Source of the DNA: Terriglobales bacterium
Lineage (GTDB): Bacteria > Acidobacteriota > Terriglobia > Terriglobales > Acidobacteriaceae
Direction of reading: 5' to 3'
DNA length: 64,000 nt
NCBI GenBank assembly: GCA_025934735.1
Contig: JAICWP010000001.1
Coordinates: forward strand, 372,001-436,000
A program made the translations under genes and the position numbers. Shown piece by piece: positions 1 to 8,775 of the stretch. The notes beneath the pieces are model-generated. The model had not been told where the DNA came from and did not search any database. It saw only the letters and a list, made by a program, of their open reading frames with translations. The stretch's first letter is position 1, and each line of letters starts with the position of its first letter.

Positions 1-332
1 TCCTCGGACTGCTGGCTCTGCTGGGCGTCTCCGTGGAAACCGCGGTCATTCTGGTGTCGTACATCAACAAGCTGCGACTGGAGGGCATGGACATTCACTC
101 CGCCACCCGCGAGGCGTCCCTGCTGCGGCTGCGGCCTATCATGATGACCGCGCTGGTTGCTTGCCTGGGTCTGTTGCCGGCCGCGCTTTCCACCGGCATC
201 GGCTCCGATACGCAAAAACCCTTCGCGATTGTCATCGTCGCCGGCCTGGTTTCGCGTCTCTTCCTCGGCTTCTTCGTTAATCCTGCCTGGTACCTGCTGG
301 TCGCCCGCGACGGAGATGTGCTGCAGGTCTAA
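1..332 (+). CDS. CzcA/CusA-type heavy-metal efflux RND permease, C-terminal end (partial)
   Basis: This is the last ~110 residues of an inner-membrane RND pump of the heavy-metal efflux class; the 5' part lies before the window. The visible part holds the end of the transmembrane bundle: a VILVSYINKLR segment, the LRLRPIMMTALVACLGLLP stretch and a GxGSDTQKPFAIVIVAGL helix, which match the CzcA/CusA signature near the last transmembrane helices. These pumps export Cu(I)/Ag(I) or Zn/Co/Cd from periplasm and cytoplasm through an adaptor and a TolC-type channel. The reading frame is open from base 3 and stops with TAA at 330-332. The next genes downstream are a small exported Cys/His protein and a TonB receptor on the same strand, so the locus may be a metal-handling operon (inference). 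Metal identity cannot be told from this fragment. Confidence 0.85.
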   Translation, partial: LGLLALLGVSVETAVILVSYINKLRLEGMDIHSATREASLLRLRPIMMTALVACLGLLPAALSTGIGSDTQKPFAIVIVAGLVSRLFLGFFVNPAWYLLVARDGDVLQV

Positions 333-478
333 GTGCCGCTTAAAATGTTCTGGTGTATCCGATCACGGTTCATGCCGTTGTGGTGTTTCGCTACAGCGGG
401 CTGCTAGAGTAAAATGCTGTAACGAGTCTGAAGGTGTCGCCGCAGGTACAGATCGCAAGTTTCGGCCGGGGCAAACGG

Positions 479-742
479 ATGCTGTCCCTGGTTTGCCTAT
501 TGCTGACCGTAACTGCGGCTATCGGCGAAGCCAGTCACATCCATTTCAGGGCGGAAGCGACGAACTCTCCTATTCGCTGCTCGCTCTGTGTTGCGGCACA
601 TTCTGCTAAGCCAGCACCGACCTGTCAGCTTATTCACACGGCCAGGGCCCTTGCCCCAGCACGTATCCAGCAAATCCCAATTGCTGGTTCACGCTTCGTC
701 ATCTTCGACCTGTTCGTCCGCCCCCCTCCCTTGGCCAGCTAG
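479..742 (+). CDS. Small exported Cys/His protein in metal-efflux locus
   Basis: An ~87-residue protein with a hydrophobic N-terminal segment (MLSLVCLLLTVTAAIG) that looks like a signal peptide, followed by an HIHF element, an RCSLCVAAHSA motif (CxxC followed by His) and a C-terminal tail reading FDLFVRPPPLAS. The Cys/His pattern suggests metal binding or assembly outside the cytoplasm, which would suit its place between the metal RND pump and the TonB receptor. No enzyme domain is visible. A GTG codon at 434 in the same frame would add 15 residues; the ATG at 479 was preferred because it starts a normal signal peptide, but neither has a strong Shine-Dalgarno sequence. I know similar short RPPP-ended proteins from acidobacterial metal loci only by resemblance, so the function is inferred. 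Confidence 0.6.
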   Translation: MLSLVCLLLTVTAAIGEASHIHFRAEATNSPIRCSLCVAAHSAKPAPTCQLIHTARALAPARIQQIPIAGSRFVIFDLFVRPPPLAS

Positions 743-798
743 CCCGGACCTGAAAACCGGTTCCATTTCATAACTAGCTGACACCCTGGGAGGAAGGT

Positions 799-3387
799 AT
801 GTACCTGCGGGCGCGGTTCGCTGTTTTCGCTCTGTTGTTAATGCTTCTCTCAAATCTTGCTAAGGCGCAGTCGCTTACGTCCGGCACTATCGTCGGCAAA
901 GTCACGGATTCGACTGGAGCGGTAATTCCCGGAGCTAAGGTAGAAATTCAGAATCCGGTCAGTGGATTCAAGCAGTCGGCCACCACTGACTCGTCCGGGA
1001 ATTTCTCCTTCAGCAACATTCCGTTTAATCCTTATCATCTGACCGCAATCGCAACGGGGTTCCAAACGGCGGCGGAGGACGTCAATTTGCGTTCCTCGGT
1101 TCCTTTTAGCCTGCCAATCACGCTGCAAATCGCCGGAACAAGCGAAACCGTGAACGTGGAGGCCACTGGCCAGGATTTAGTGGAAAATGACTCCACCGCA
1201 CATACAGATATCAACGGCAGCATAGCCCAGAGACTCCCAAAGGAGAGCGTCAGCACCGGCCTGAGCTCCGTAATCACGAAAGCCTCGCCGGGCATCGCTG
1301 CCGATTCCAACGGCATGTTCCATCCTTTGGGCGAGCACTCCGATACGACCTTCAGCGTGGATAATCAGCCCATTTCTGACCAGCAAAGCCGCGTGTTCTC
1401 CAACCAGCTTTCCACCAACAATATCCAGTCGCTGGAGATCATCAATGGCGTTCCGCCGGCCGAATTCGGCGACAAAGCAAGCCTGGTGGTGCGCACCACC
1501 ACGCGATCGGCACTGGGCCAGCCCAAGCCTTTCGGCAGCGTAAGCGCTGGTTACGGCTCCTTCGGCACCTCCAACGGCAGCGTGACCTTTGGCATCGGCA
1601 CCGGAAAATGGGGGAACTTCTTGTCCCTCGATGGAGTGAACAGCGGGCGTTTCCTGGATTCCCCTGAGTTTTTCCCGATTCACGATAAAGGCAATGTGGA
1701 GAACTTTTTTGACCGCCTGGATTATCAGCCGAATGCATCCGACAGCTTTCATCTCGACTGGTGGCTCTCCCGCTCGTGGTTTCAGATTCCCAACGACTTT
1801 GACCAGCTGAATGCCGGGCAAAACCAGCGGCAGGAGCTGAAGACGTTCAACTTTGCCCCTGGCTACACGCACCTCTTCAACGCTTCGACTCTGCTCACCG
1901 CGAACGCCTACGCGCGTCAGGACCGAGTCGGATTTTTCCCCAGCGCCGACCGATTTGCCGATCAGCCGGCAACCCTGTCGCAGGGCCGGCGGCTGACGAA
2001 TGCAGGCGTTAAGGTGGATCTGTCTTACGTTAAAGGAATTCACAACGCCAAGGCGGGCGTGAACTTCTATCACACGTTCCTATCAGAGAACTTTCAAACC
2101 GGATTAACCGATCCCTTATTTAACGCGGTTTGCACCACTCCAGCCGGAGCCCCGGCGATCGCTGCCGGGGTGCTGAGCCCGGCGCAATGCCCGGGAGCGG
2201 GATTCCTGCCCAATCCGAGTTTCCAGCCCGGCCTGCTACCCCTCGATCTTACCCGTGGAGGCTTGCTTTTTAATTTCCGCGGCGCGACTGACATCAAACA
2301 GGAAGCAGCCTATGTCGAAGATACGATCAGCGTGCGCCAGTTCAGCATCTCAGCGGGCTTGCGCGGAGACAACTACAACGGGCTAAGCAGCGGCTCCGGT
2401 ATTGAGCCCCGGGTTGGCCTGGCTTACCAGGTTAAAAAAACCAGCACGGTCCTGCGCGCGTCCTATGGGCGCCTCTTCCTGACGCCCTATAACGAGAACC
2501 TGATTCTTTCCAGTTCCACCGGGCAGGGTGGACTCGCCCAGCGGATCTTTGGTGCCTTCGGGGCACAGCCCATCACGCCCGCGCGGCGCAACATGTACGA
2601 CGTAGGTTTCGAGCAGCCTATTGATCGGCACCTGTCTATCACCGCCGATTACTTCTGGAAATTTACCACGGGTGACTACGACTTTGATGTGATCCTGAAT
2701 ACGCCGCTGGCTTTCCCGATTCAATGGAAGAAGTCGAAGATTGACGGTTTTTCCGCCCGCATCAATTTCCCGCTGTGGCATGGGCTCAGCGCCTACACGG
2801 TCATGGGACATGCCCGGTCGCGCTTCTTCGGATCGGAGGTGGGCGGCATTATTTTCAATTCGCCGGTGGCGGCCAGCGGTCCTTTTCGCATTGACCACGA
2901 TCAGGTGTTCGAGCAAAACACGCACTTGCAGTATCAGGTGGGGAAGTCAGGTCCGTGGTTCGCATTCACCTGGGACTACCAGAGCGGCTTAGTGGCCGGC
3001 GCGGTGACCGATTTTGCCACCGCTTTGGGGCTTGACCCGGACCAGCAGACGCAAATCGGGCTGTTTTGTGGCAATATTTTCGCTACGCCCATGTCCGGGA
3101 TCACGAGTTGTTCGGCGCCGACTTTCGGGGCGACCCGGGTCAGAATCCCTGCTGCAGGTACCTTCAATCCCGATAATAACCCTGCGCGAATCGCTCCTCG
3201 CCACCTATTCGACCTGGGAACGGGGCTCGAGAATGTGTTCAGGACCGAGCCTTACCACGTGAACCTAACCTTCACCGTGGTCAATCTGACGAACAAAGTC
3301 GCGTTGTACAACTTCCTCTCAACCTTCAGCGGCACCCATTTCGTGACCCCGCGCAGCTATCAGGCCTCGTTGGGGGTGTCGTTTTGA
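799..3387 (+). CDS. TonB-dependent receptor, Oar-like with carboxypeptidase-regulatory domain
   Basis: An 862-residue outer-membrane receptor. Residues 1-24 form a signal peptide ending near AKA-QS. Residues ~27-115 are a carboxypeptidase-regulatory (CarboxypepD_reg) beta-sandwich with GTIVGKVTDSTGAVIPGAKV, and ~125-235 form the plug domain, including the VDNQPISDQQ and LEIINGVPPAEFGD segments. The rest is a beta-barrel ending in a terminal Phe (SLGVSF), the usual BAM recognition end. Such receptors import siderophores, metals or oligomers using TonB energy; the substrate is not visible here. The start has a strong ribosome site (GGGAGGAAGGT directly before ATG). It follows the small Cys/His protein by 56 bases, so co-transcription with the metal pump is plausible. 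It converges with a second receptor at 3557-5773. Confidence 0.9.
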   Translation: MYLRARFAVFALLLMLLSNLAKAQSLTSGTIVGKVTDSTGAVIPGAKVEIQNPVSGFKQSATTDSSGNFSFSNIPFNPYHLTAIATGFQTAAEDVNLRSSVPFSLPITLQIAGTSETVNVEATGQDLVENDSTAHTDINGSIAQRLPKESVSTGLSSVITKASPGIAADSNGMFHPLGEHSDTTFSVDNQPISDQQSRVFSNQLSTNNIQSLEIINGVPPAEFGDKASLVVRTTTRSALGQPKPFGSVSAGYGSFGTSNGSVTFGIGTGKWGNFLSLDGVNSGRFLDSPEFFPIHDKGNVENFFDRLDYQPNASDSFHLDWWLSRSWFQIPNDFDQLNAGQNQRQELKTFNFAPGYTHLFNASTLLTANAYARQDRVGFFPSADRFADQPATLSQGRRLTNAGVKVDLSYVKGIHNAKAGVNFYHTFLSENFQTGLTDPLFNAVCTTPAGAPAIAAGVLSPAQCPGAGFLPNPSFQPGLLPLDLTRGGLLFNFRGATDIKQEAAYVEDTISVRQFSISAGLRGDNYNGLSSGSGIEPRVGLAYQVKKTSTVLRASYGRLFLTPYNENLILSSSTGQGGLAQRIFGAFGAQPITPARRNMYDVGFEQPIDRHLSITADYFWKFTTGDYDFDVILNTPLAFPIQWKKSKIDGFSARINFPLWHGLSAYTVMGHARSRFFGSEVGGIIFNSPVAASGPFRIDHDQVFEQNTHLQYQVGKSGPWFAFTWDYQSGLVAGAVTDFATALGLDPDQQTQIGLFCGNIFATPMSGITSCSAPTFGATRVRIPAAGTFNPDNNPARIAPRHLFDLGTGLENVFRTEPYHVNLTFTVVNLTNKVALYNFLSTFSGTHFVTPRSYQASLGVSF

Positions 3388-3409
3388 TATTCAGAGGAGG
3401 TCGTCGCTG

Positions 3410-3545
3410 GCGATTCAGGCTGAGCCCGGCAACCGGCTAGGCCGCGCTGCCGATTTCTGATGGAGTCAAGCCTTTCGATCCTGGCTGGCTCGGCAGCAAG
3501 GTGCCTTCCGGGGTTGGTAACCCGCTGAAAGTCGTCTTCAACTTT
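3410..3545 (+). promoter_or_regulatory. Structured intergenic element with partial SAM-I riboswitch resemblance
   Basis: The 170-base convergent gap holds no gene but is clearly structured. It contains GCCCGGCAACCGGC (from 3424), a perfect 8-bp stem GCTGCCGA/TCGGCAGC (3446-3453 with 3490-3497), AAGGTGCCTTCC (from 3498) and a GGGTT-GGT-AACCC hairpin followed by CTGAAAG. GCCCGGCAACC plus a later AAGGTGCC and a closing GAAAG are core elements of SAM-I aptamers in that order. Against this, the closing P1 helix is not found and the AA after GGTGC is missing. There is also no gene on the plus strand downstream, since the next receptor lies on the opposite strand. It may be a decayed or orphan aptamer, or simply terminator structure. 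Confidence 0.25.
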
Positions 3546-3556
3546 GCCTCGCTCCA

Positions 3557-5773
3557 TCAGTAATGGAATCGGTAGCGGAGCTGGACAGCGACGGTGCGCG
3601 GGTAGGCGAAATGCGACCCTCCGAACGTGTTGCTCAAGTCCAACTGGTACCGTTTGTTGGTCAGGTTCAAGGCGGTAAACTTCACATCCCAGTCCTCACC
3701 GAAAGCCTTGCCCGCCGAGAAATCAATCGTGTGATAGCTCGGCAAGTGCGCGGGTCCATCGCCGTTCAGAAAGCCCGAACCATAATTCAGGTTGCTGCTA
3801 AGCCAAACGCGCCATGGCAGGCCAGCCGTAAATCCGGTGCTGAGTGTATTCCGCTGGTCATGGTCAAGGAAGAAGAGTCCCTCAGGGGGCGGACTGAAAT
3901 CGGTCAGGCCGCCCACCACACCCCCCGTACCTTCGGCAGACTGGTGCGAGTATGCCAAATGAACGTTAGCTAGCTTTAGCAGCCGTGGTGAGCGCACCGT
4001 AACTTCGGTCCCGCGAATTCGCACGTGATCAATTGTCAGGGGGAAGAAGATGTTGGAGTTGCCCAGCACGTCATGGTCGAAGAAGTTCCGTGCTCCGGTG
4101 CGGAAATTGTCAGCATCGAAGACCCAGCCGTGGACGGGGATTGTAATACCAAGCTCATGCTGCTCGTCGCGCTCGCCTTTGAGCGCCAAAAACCCAAAAC
4201 CCTGTGTAGCCGCCAATTGCAGGAGCGGGCCGGAAAGCGTGAGCAGCGGCGGTGGTTGATAGTAGCGTCCGTAAAAACCTCGCAACACCCAGTTCAGGCG
4301 CGGCACTCTGATTGCCGCTCCCACCCTCGGGTCGGTGGCGTTTTCCGAGAACGGGCCAGAAAAGTTGGTGAACCGCAGCCCGGCATTCAAGGTCAGCCAG
4401 GAGGTGGCCTTGAATTGTTCTTCGGCAAACAGCGCCTCAAGGGCTCCGTCCGGCGCTTGGCGCTGCTCGAGAACCGTACCGCTGCCGTCGTTTGTGGCGA
4501 GCCGGAAGAATTCGTTATCGCGCTGGGCAAAGGCATAAACTCCTGCCCGGAAATTGTGCTTCCCCCGGATGTAGGAGACGGTCCCCTGCCCCCCGGCATA
4601 GTGGGAAGCTCGGTTGTCCGTGGGACTGGGCACATCGACCGGTCCGCCCACGTATGCGGCGCGGTTGAAATGATAGAAGGGCGAAATGGTGAGCAGGGTG
4701 TCGGGGCTGAGAGTGTGAATCCACGAGAAGATTCCGAAAGCGTCCTGCTCGCGCTCCCGGTCGCGTATGCCGGCCGCCTGCTGGTCGGGGGTGTTTGGCA
4801 CCTGATAGTAGTCGGCGCGCGCAGCGCCGACGAAGCGCAGTTGGTCGGAGGGGGCAGGGTTGAAAATCAGCGAGGTAAATCCGCCGCCTCCGCTGTCCAT
4901 ATCGTGCAAGACGTCCGCCGTAGGGGTCTCAAGCCCGAGGTTACTGCGGTTGCCGTTCAAACTGGCGTAGTAGGCAAAGCGGGTGGAGTGGTCGCCAAAG
5001 CTCAACTGGTCATCAGTGAAATTGTACGATCCGTAGCCGAGGACCAGTTCGCCTTGCCGGTTGCTCTCAAATCCCGTCCGCGGCTCGACGTTGAAAACGC
5101 CGTAGGCCCGGTCGCCGTAATCGGCTGAATAACCGCCGCGCTGCACTTCAAGGTAATCCACATCTTTAGGGTCGAACTGGGCGCCGACATTGCTGGCGAT
5201 ATTCGTGTTGGGAAGAGGCACGCCGTCCAACGCCCACGTGACCTGATGCCCGCCGCGAACGTGCAATTGGTCATGAACCATGTACGCACCGGGCACGAAA
5301 TCGGTGATCATGGAAAGGCTGTTGGTGCGGTCCGCGCCCGGCGTGTGATTGACTTCGGCCCGGCTGACCGTGGTCTCGGCGGTGCTGGATTCCGTGTTCA
5401 TCTCCGGCGGGGCTCCTGAGACTTCGACCTGCTCATGCACCGTCCCAAGCAGAAGCGGAAAGTGAAGCACGGGAGCACTCCCGGAGTTGAGGAACACTGC
5501 CTGTTGTTCCGGCTGAAAGCCATCGTGCGACACCGAAATCGTGTACTGGCCCACAGGGATCGAGGAAAACGCAAAAGCGCCATTATCATCCGTACTCGTC
5601 GTCTGCTCGAACTGTGAAGTGGCTGATTTGATGACTACTGTTGCACCCGCGATGGGGCGGTGCTCCGGGTCGTGGACAACGCCACGGACACTGCCGAAAA
5701 CGGTGGCCAGAGAGACTGAGCCGTAAAGGCACAGCAGAGCCAGTAGGGTGCTGCCGGCCGAGGTGCTGCGCAT
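3557..5773 (-). CDS. TonB-dependent receptor with carboxypeptidase-regulatory domain
   Basis: A 738-residue outer-membrane receptor of the same general architecture as the one at 799-3387 but clearly divergent in sequence and shorter. A signal peptide covers ~1-24. A CarboxypepD_reg domain follows (~27-115, GSVRGVVHDPEHRPIAGATV), then a plug with LHVRGGHQVTWALDGVPLP and VDYLEVQRGGYSADYGDRA, the typical end of a TonB plug. The barrel ends in FHY, with a terminal aromatic residue. It is preceded on the same strand, 63 bases upstream, by a small exported CC/HHC protein, so the receptor and small protein probably form one transcript. Having two TonB receptors with companion Cys/His peptides beside a metal pump suggests metal or metallophore traffic, but the substrate is unproven. 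Confidence 0.9.
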   Translation of the reverse strand: MRSTSAGSTLLALLCLYGSVSLATVFGSVRGVVHDPEHRPIAGATVVIKSATSQFEQTTSTDDNGAFAFSSIPVGQYTISVSHDGFQPEQQAVFLNSGSAPVLHFPLLLGTVHEQVEVSGAPPEMNTESSTAETTVSRAEVNHTPGADRTNSLSMITDFVPGAYMVHDQLHVRGGHQVTWALDGVPLPNTNIASNVGAQFDPKDVDYLEVQRGGYSADYGDRAYGVFNVEPRTGFESNRQGELVLGYGSYNFTDDQLSFGDHSTRFAYYASLNGNRSNLGLETPTADVLHDMDSGGGGFTSLIFNPAPSDQLRFVGAARADYYQVPNTPDQQAAGIRDREREQDAFGIFSWIHTLSPDTLLTISPFYHFNRAAYVGGPVDVPSPTDNRASHYAGGQGTVSYIRGKHNFRAGVYAFAQRDNEFFRLATNDGSGTVLEQRQAPDGALEALFAEEQFKATSWLTLNAGLRFTNFSGPFSENATDPRVGAAIRVPRLNWVLRGFYGRYYQPPPLLTLSGPLLQLAATQGFGFLALKGERDEQHELGITIPVHGWVFDADNFRTGARNFFDHDVLGNSNIFFPLTIDHVRIRGTEVTVRSPRLLKLANVHLAYSHQSAEGTGGVVGGLTDFSPPPEGLFFLDHDQRNTLSTGFTAGLPWRVWLSSNLNYGSGFLNGDGPAHLPSYHTIDFSAGKAFGEDWDVKFTALNLTNKRYQLDLSNTFGGSHFAYPRTVAVQLRYRFHY

Positions 5774-5836
5774 GAAACCTCCGCTGGATCAGCTACAGTG
5801 CGCTAATCCGCTGAAGAAGCCTATTTAGTTTGGAGA

Positions 5837-6202
5837 TCAGGCTGGGGGGAGGCAGAATGGCGGGGCCCGTCCCTGCCAGTCGTAGGAACTCAACTGCGTT
5901 GCTTCGGCATGCTGGCTGAGACTGAGTCGTAATGCTAGACCGGGCGAAGGGACTCCGTTAGAGGCAAGGGTTGGGGAGGGTGCGACCTGAGTGGAAATCA
6001 GACTGACTGACGAACGGAAGGGGCAGTCGTGTGCCCGTATGAACCTCGCTGTATCCACTGCCGTACCGTTCCTCATGGCAGCGCAGTGGTGCGCTCCGGT
6101 GCGTCGGCAGCACGCTTGAACGGCAGGCCCGAACGCGCCCAGTGGGATCCCCGAGGCCGCCCAAAGGATGACCGCCAGCGCAGTAGATATGGATCGGCGC
6201 AT
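5837..6202 (-). CDS. Small exported Cys/His-rich protein preceding TonB receptor
   Basis: A 121-residue protein with an N-terminal hydrophobic signal segment (MRRSISTALAVILWAASGI), then QACCRRTGAHHCAAM, a later HDCPF, and a C-terminal tail GRAPPFCLPPA. The CC...HHC...C arrangement and the Pro-rich end recall the HYC_CC_PP type of small exported proteins found beside outer-membrane metal receptors; this is resemblance only. It lies directly upstream of the receptor at 3557-5773 on the same strand. No strong ribosome site is visible before the ATG. It is likely a periplasmic metal-binding or receptor-accessory peptide, but no function is established. Confidence 0.6.
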   Translation of the reverse strand: MRRSISTALAVILWAASGIPLGAFGPAVQACCRRTGAHHCAAMRNGTAVDTARFIRAHDCPFRSSVSLISTQVAPSPTLASNGVPSPGLALRLSLSQHAEATQLSSYDWQGRAPPFCLPPA

Positions 6203-6364
6203 GGGAAGAGGAGATGTTATCTCGTTTGCGAGAGTTGTGCCACCGTGCCGCGCCGCATGTCAGAGAGCGACCGCGCTTTCAGCGCTCGTGTGCATCATCC
6301 TCTGATACGGCTGGGGTATCGAGGAGAAGAGCAGCAATTTCCAATCGTGCTTAACCCTGGGAGC

Positions 6365-7048
6365 TCAGAAACGGTTAAAGTCTCCTTGCACCACCTCGAA
6401 GTGCCTCACGAAGTCGTCAAAGCTGCTGAGCAAGGCTTGGGCTTCCGGCGCGACCACGGCTTTCTCCGTTTCCGCACCCGCAAACGTGCGGATGGCCGCC
6501 ATAGAATCCCACAGCGTGAGCACGACAAATTCGACCGCACCGTTGACCATCCGCCGCAACAAATAGGCTCCGCGGTGTCCGCCAATCGCGCGCAGTTCCG
6601 GAACTACTCTTTTGCCTAAGTGCTCAACATATTTGCCAGCGTTGGCCGGAGTCGTCTGCCCCTTCCACATGCGCAGGATCATGCCCTTCGCTACGGAAGT
6701 GCCACCCGGCAAGGAAGAGCTCTTGGTCTTGCGTGCGGCCGCCATGTTTTCTGGCAGAATGGGATTGGCTGCGTTTTCCCCAACCACGGTCGTCCATTCC
6801 CGCACGTACCAGCGCCTTACCGCACCGCTGATGACGTAAGGATCGGCTCGGGCGAAGTTTTCCGCCACCTCCGGCGAGTCGCCCTGGAACAGCAGGACGG
6901 CTCCGTCCAAAGGATTGGCCAGCGCCCCGCCCAGCACCAGTTCGCCACGCTCGCTCGCCTGCCAGGCCTTTTCCAGGTGGGCGGTGCGAAACTCCGCCCG
7001 CCGCGCCACATAATCGTCGGCAACCTCGTAGAACAGAAGGTAATGCAT
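6365..7048 (-). CDS. YCII-related / antibiotic-biosynthesis-monooxygenase-like two-domain protein
   Basis: A 227-residue cytosolic protein with two ferredoxin-like alpha+beta halves. Residues ~1-95 resemble YCII-related proteins (MHYLLFYEVADDYVARRAEF, with HLEKAW and LLGGA-type strands). Residues ~115-215 resemble ABM-type monooxygenase or heme-degrading dimeric barrels (MILRMWKG, then YVEHLGKRVVPELRAIGGHRGAYLLRR and VLTLWDSMAAIRTFAG). The start was placed at the ATG at 7048 because AAGGAG lies about 11 bases upstream and YCII homology begins there; the frame stays open for ~94 codons further upstream without domain content. Both families act as small-molecule enzymes or stress proteins; the substrate is unknown. 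It stands alone between unrelated genes. Confidence 0.75.
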   Translation of the reverse strand: MHYLLFYEVADDYVARRAEFRTAHLEKAWQASERGELVLGGALANPLDGAVLLFQGDSPEVAENFARADPYVISGAVRRWYVREWTTVVGENAANPILPENMAAARKTKSSSLPGGTSVAKGMILRMWKGQTTPANAGKYVEHLGKRVVPELRAIGGHRGAYLLRRMVNGAVEFVVLTLWDSMAAIRTFAGAETEKAVVAPEAQALLSSFDDFVRHFEVVQGDFNRF

Positions 7049-7364
7049 CCGGTCTACCCGCTCCTTTGCCGGGCAGGAGAATTTTATCTCCTGCAAACGG
7101 TTGCACCCGGGCTGTGACCGTCGTAACCGGCCTCTGGTACCTTCGGGCCATTGTCCTTTCGATTGCCCGGCGGTACCGTTTTGGGAAAGCCCAGCTTCCC
7201 CGGCCAAGGGCCCCGGTGACACATATATGAAGCCTTTGCAAGTCTGGTGGGTAGCTTTAGGATTCCTGGTGGCGCGTTGGGTATTTAAACGGGAGCCGAT
7301 TGCGGATCCGGTTACGCGGCTCCGCTCCATGGGCGGCCTCTAGACCTGAGTCGGACGCGGGCGG

Positions 7365-8531
7365 CTAGGGTTCCTTTTCAGTTGCGGCTACTGGGTGCTG
7401 TGCCCTTTTCTGCAGCAGCACTTGTTCGATTTGCGGGTACAGCGGGCTGATCTGCTGCACCAGGTTCCATTCCGCCCTGGCCTGATCGTGTTTTTTCTCT
7501 TCCCACAACACCGCCCCCAGCAGGAAGTGAGCGCGGTCGTTATTCTGATTAATGCTGATGGCTTGGCGCAGCGACTTTTCTGCCTCTGCCAGCTTGTGCT
7601 CGTACAGGAGCGCCTCGCCTTGCAGCATCAGCGCATTGTCGTTCTGCGGATCCTGCTGCAGCACGGCGTGAAGCTGGGCCATGGCCGGGGCGTAGCGGCG
7701 ATCTTCGATCACCGCGGTGGCGTGACTTAAGGCATCGCGGGTACGCTCCGCAGCTGCAGCCTTCTCCCGTTCCCTCTTGCCGACCAACTCAATGTTTTCC
7801 AGCAGGAGCCGAACCCAGTTCGTGTCCTCAGGCTGAGAGGTAAAGCGGCAAGCTACCAAGGTGTACCCGTGCGTGGCGTGGCCGAAGGTGGCTTGCCCAA
7901 ACAGGATTTGCGCCTGGCTGCCCACTAATTCGGGACTCATCTTGTATTTGGCGGCGAAGGCATGGTCCACTTTCGCAGCGGAGACGTACTCCACCACGTC
8001 CAGGTCGGCATGGCCCAGTTTGAGCTTGCCCAGATACCGCACCTGTCCCGGTTTGAGGGAGGGTCCCATTGTGACGGTATGGGTGCTGGTCTTCACCATG
8101 AAGCCGCCGGATACCATGGCGTAGTAACGGGAAGCCTCCGCTGACCACAAGCTCAAGTCCATCTCCAGACGCCGGCTGAGCCGGTCGCCGGTGGCCAGCG
8201 ATTCGATGTACCCGTGGCGATACACCGGCCGGTCGAAGCCCCACACGAATACCACCGACTCGTTCATCGGATTGTAGAGCGGCAGGGAGCGGTCTTCGCC
8301 CAGTTCCCAGGAGCGTTTTTCCTGCCAACCGGCGGGCACATTGACCCGGATATAGCGGTCGTAGAGCACCTGTGGGATGTTGCTCGCCGCAGGCGCATCA
8401 CTTTCCGATGGCGAATTAGGGGTTGCTTGGGGCAGCGACTGCGCAGGGCTGCCAATAGCGCAGCCGATGATAAGGCAGCACAGCACCCATTCAGGGTGGT
8501 GCAGAGCGCGCGAGAAATAGGCACACACCAT
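7365..8531 (-). CDS. Exported TPR-repeat protein
   Basis: About 388 residues from the chosen ATG. The N-terminus (VLCCLIIGCAIGSPAQS) looks like a signal peptide. A central ~200-residue region holds no motif I recognise (it contains NVPAGWQEKRSW and WGFDRPVYRHGYIESL). After residue ~265 there are at least two tetratricopeptide repeats (YAPAMAQLHAVLQQDPQN, LAEAEKSLRQAISINQNN, HDQARAEWNLVQQISP), a scaffold for protein contacts. The frame is open further upstream to 8630, but the signal peptide fits the start at 8531. It ends with KEP. It is probably a periplasmic or envelope protein of unknown role, and no neighbour suggests a pathway. Confidence 0.75.
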   Translation of the reverse strand: MVCAYFSRALHHPEWVLCCLIIGCAIGSPAQSLPQATPNSPSESDAPAASNIPQVLYDRYIRVNVPAGWQEKRSWELGEDRSLPLYNPMNESVVFVWGFDRPVYRHGYIESLATGDRLSRRLEMDLSLWSAEASRYYAMVSGGFMVKTSTHTVTMGPSLKPGQVRYLGKLKLGHADLDVVEYVSAAKVDHAFAAKYKMSPELVGSQAQILFGQATFGHATHGYTLVACRFTSQPEDTNWVRLLLENIELVGKREREKAAAAERTRDALSHATAVIEDRRYAPAMAQLHAVLQQDPQNDNALMLQGEALLYEHKLAEAEKSLRQAISINQNNDRAHFLLGAVLWEEKKHDQARAEWNLVQQISPLYPQIEQVLLQKRAQHPVAATEKEP

Positions 8532-8775
8532 AACGTCTGCCGTAGAGCCAATCGTCTCACCAAATAGTGGCACACGCGCCCCAAAGGTCAAGTGACCATA
8601 GGGCATCCCGCGCGCTTGGGCTACGACCAACGTGACCCTACCCCTCCCTCTCTTTCCTTCCCGCCGTGGGTAGAATTCCTATGACCGCAATTTCTAGTAA
8701 TCACTTGAGTTCGCGGGCGCTGGCCTGCGCGCCGGAGGCCGCTAGAATGCGCATCAGGAGAGCACGCATTTCCTT

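Noticed and set aside
1177-2073. Long minus-strand open frame (298 codons) inside the first TonB receptor gene
   Set aside because: It is antisense to a gene with clear domains, has Arg/Gly/Val-rich shadow composition and no family motifs.
4025-5128. Plus-strand open frame of 367 codons opposite the second TonB receptor
   Set aside because: Antisense shadow of a high-GC gene; no ribosome site or motif.
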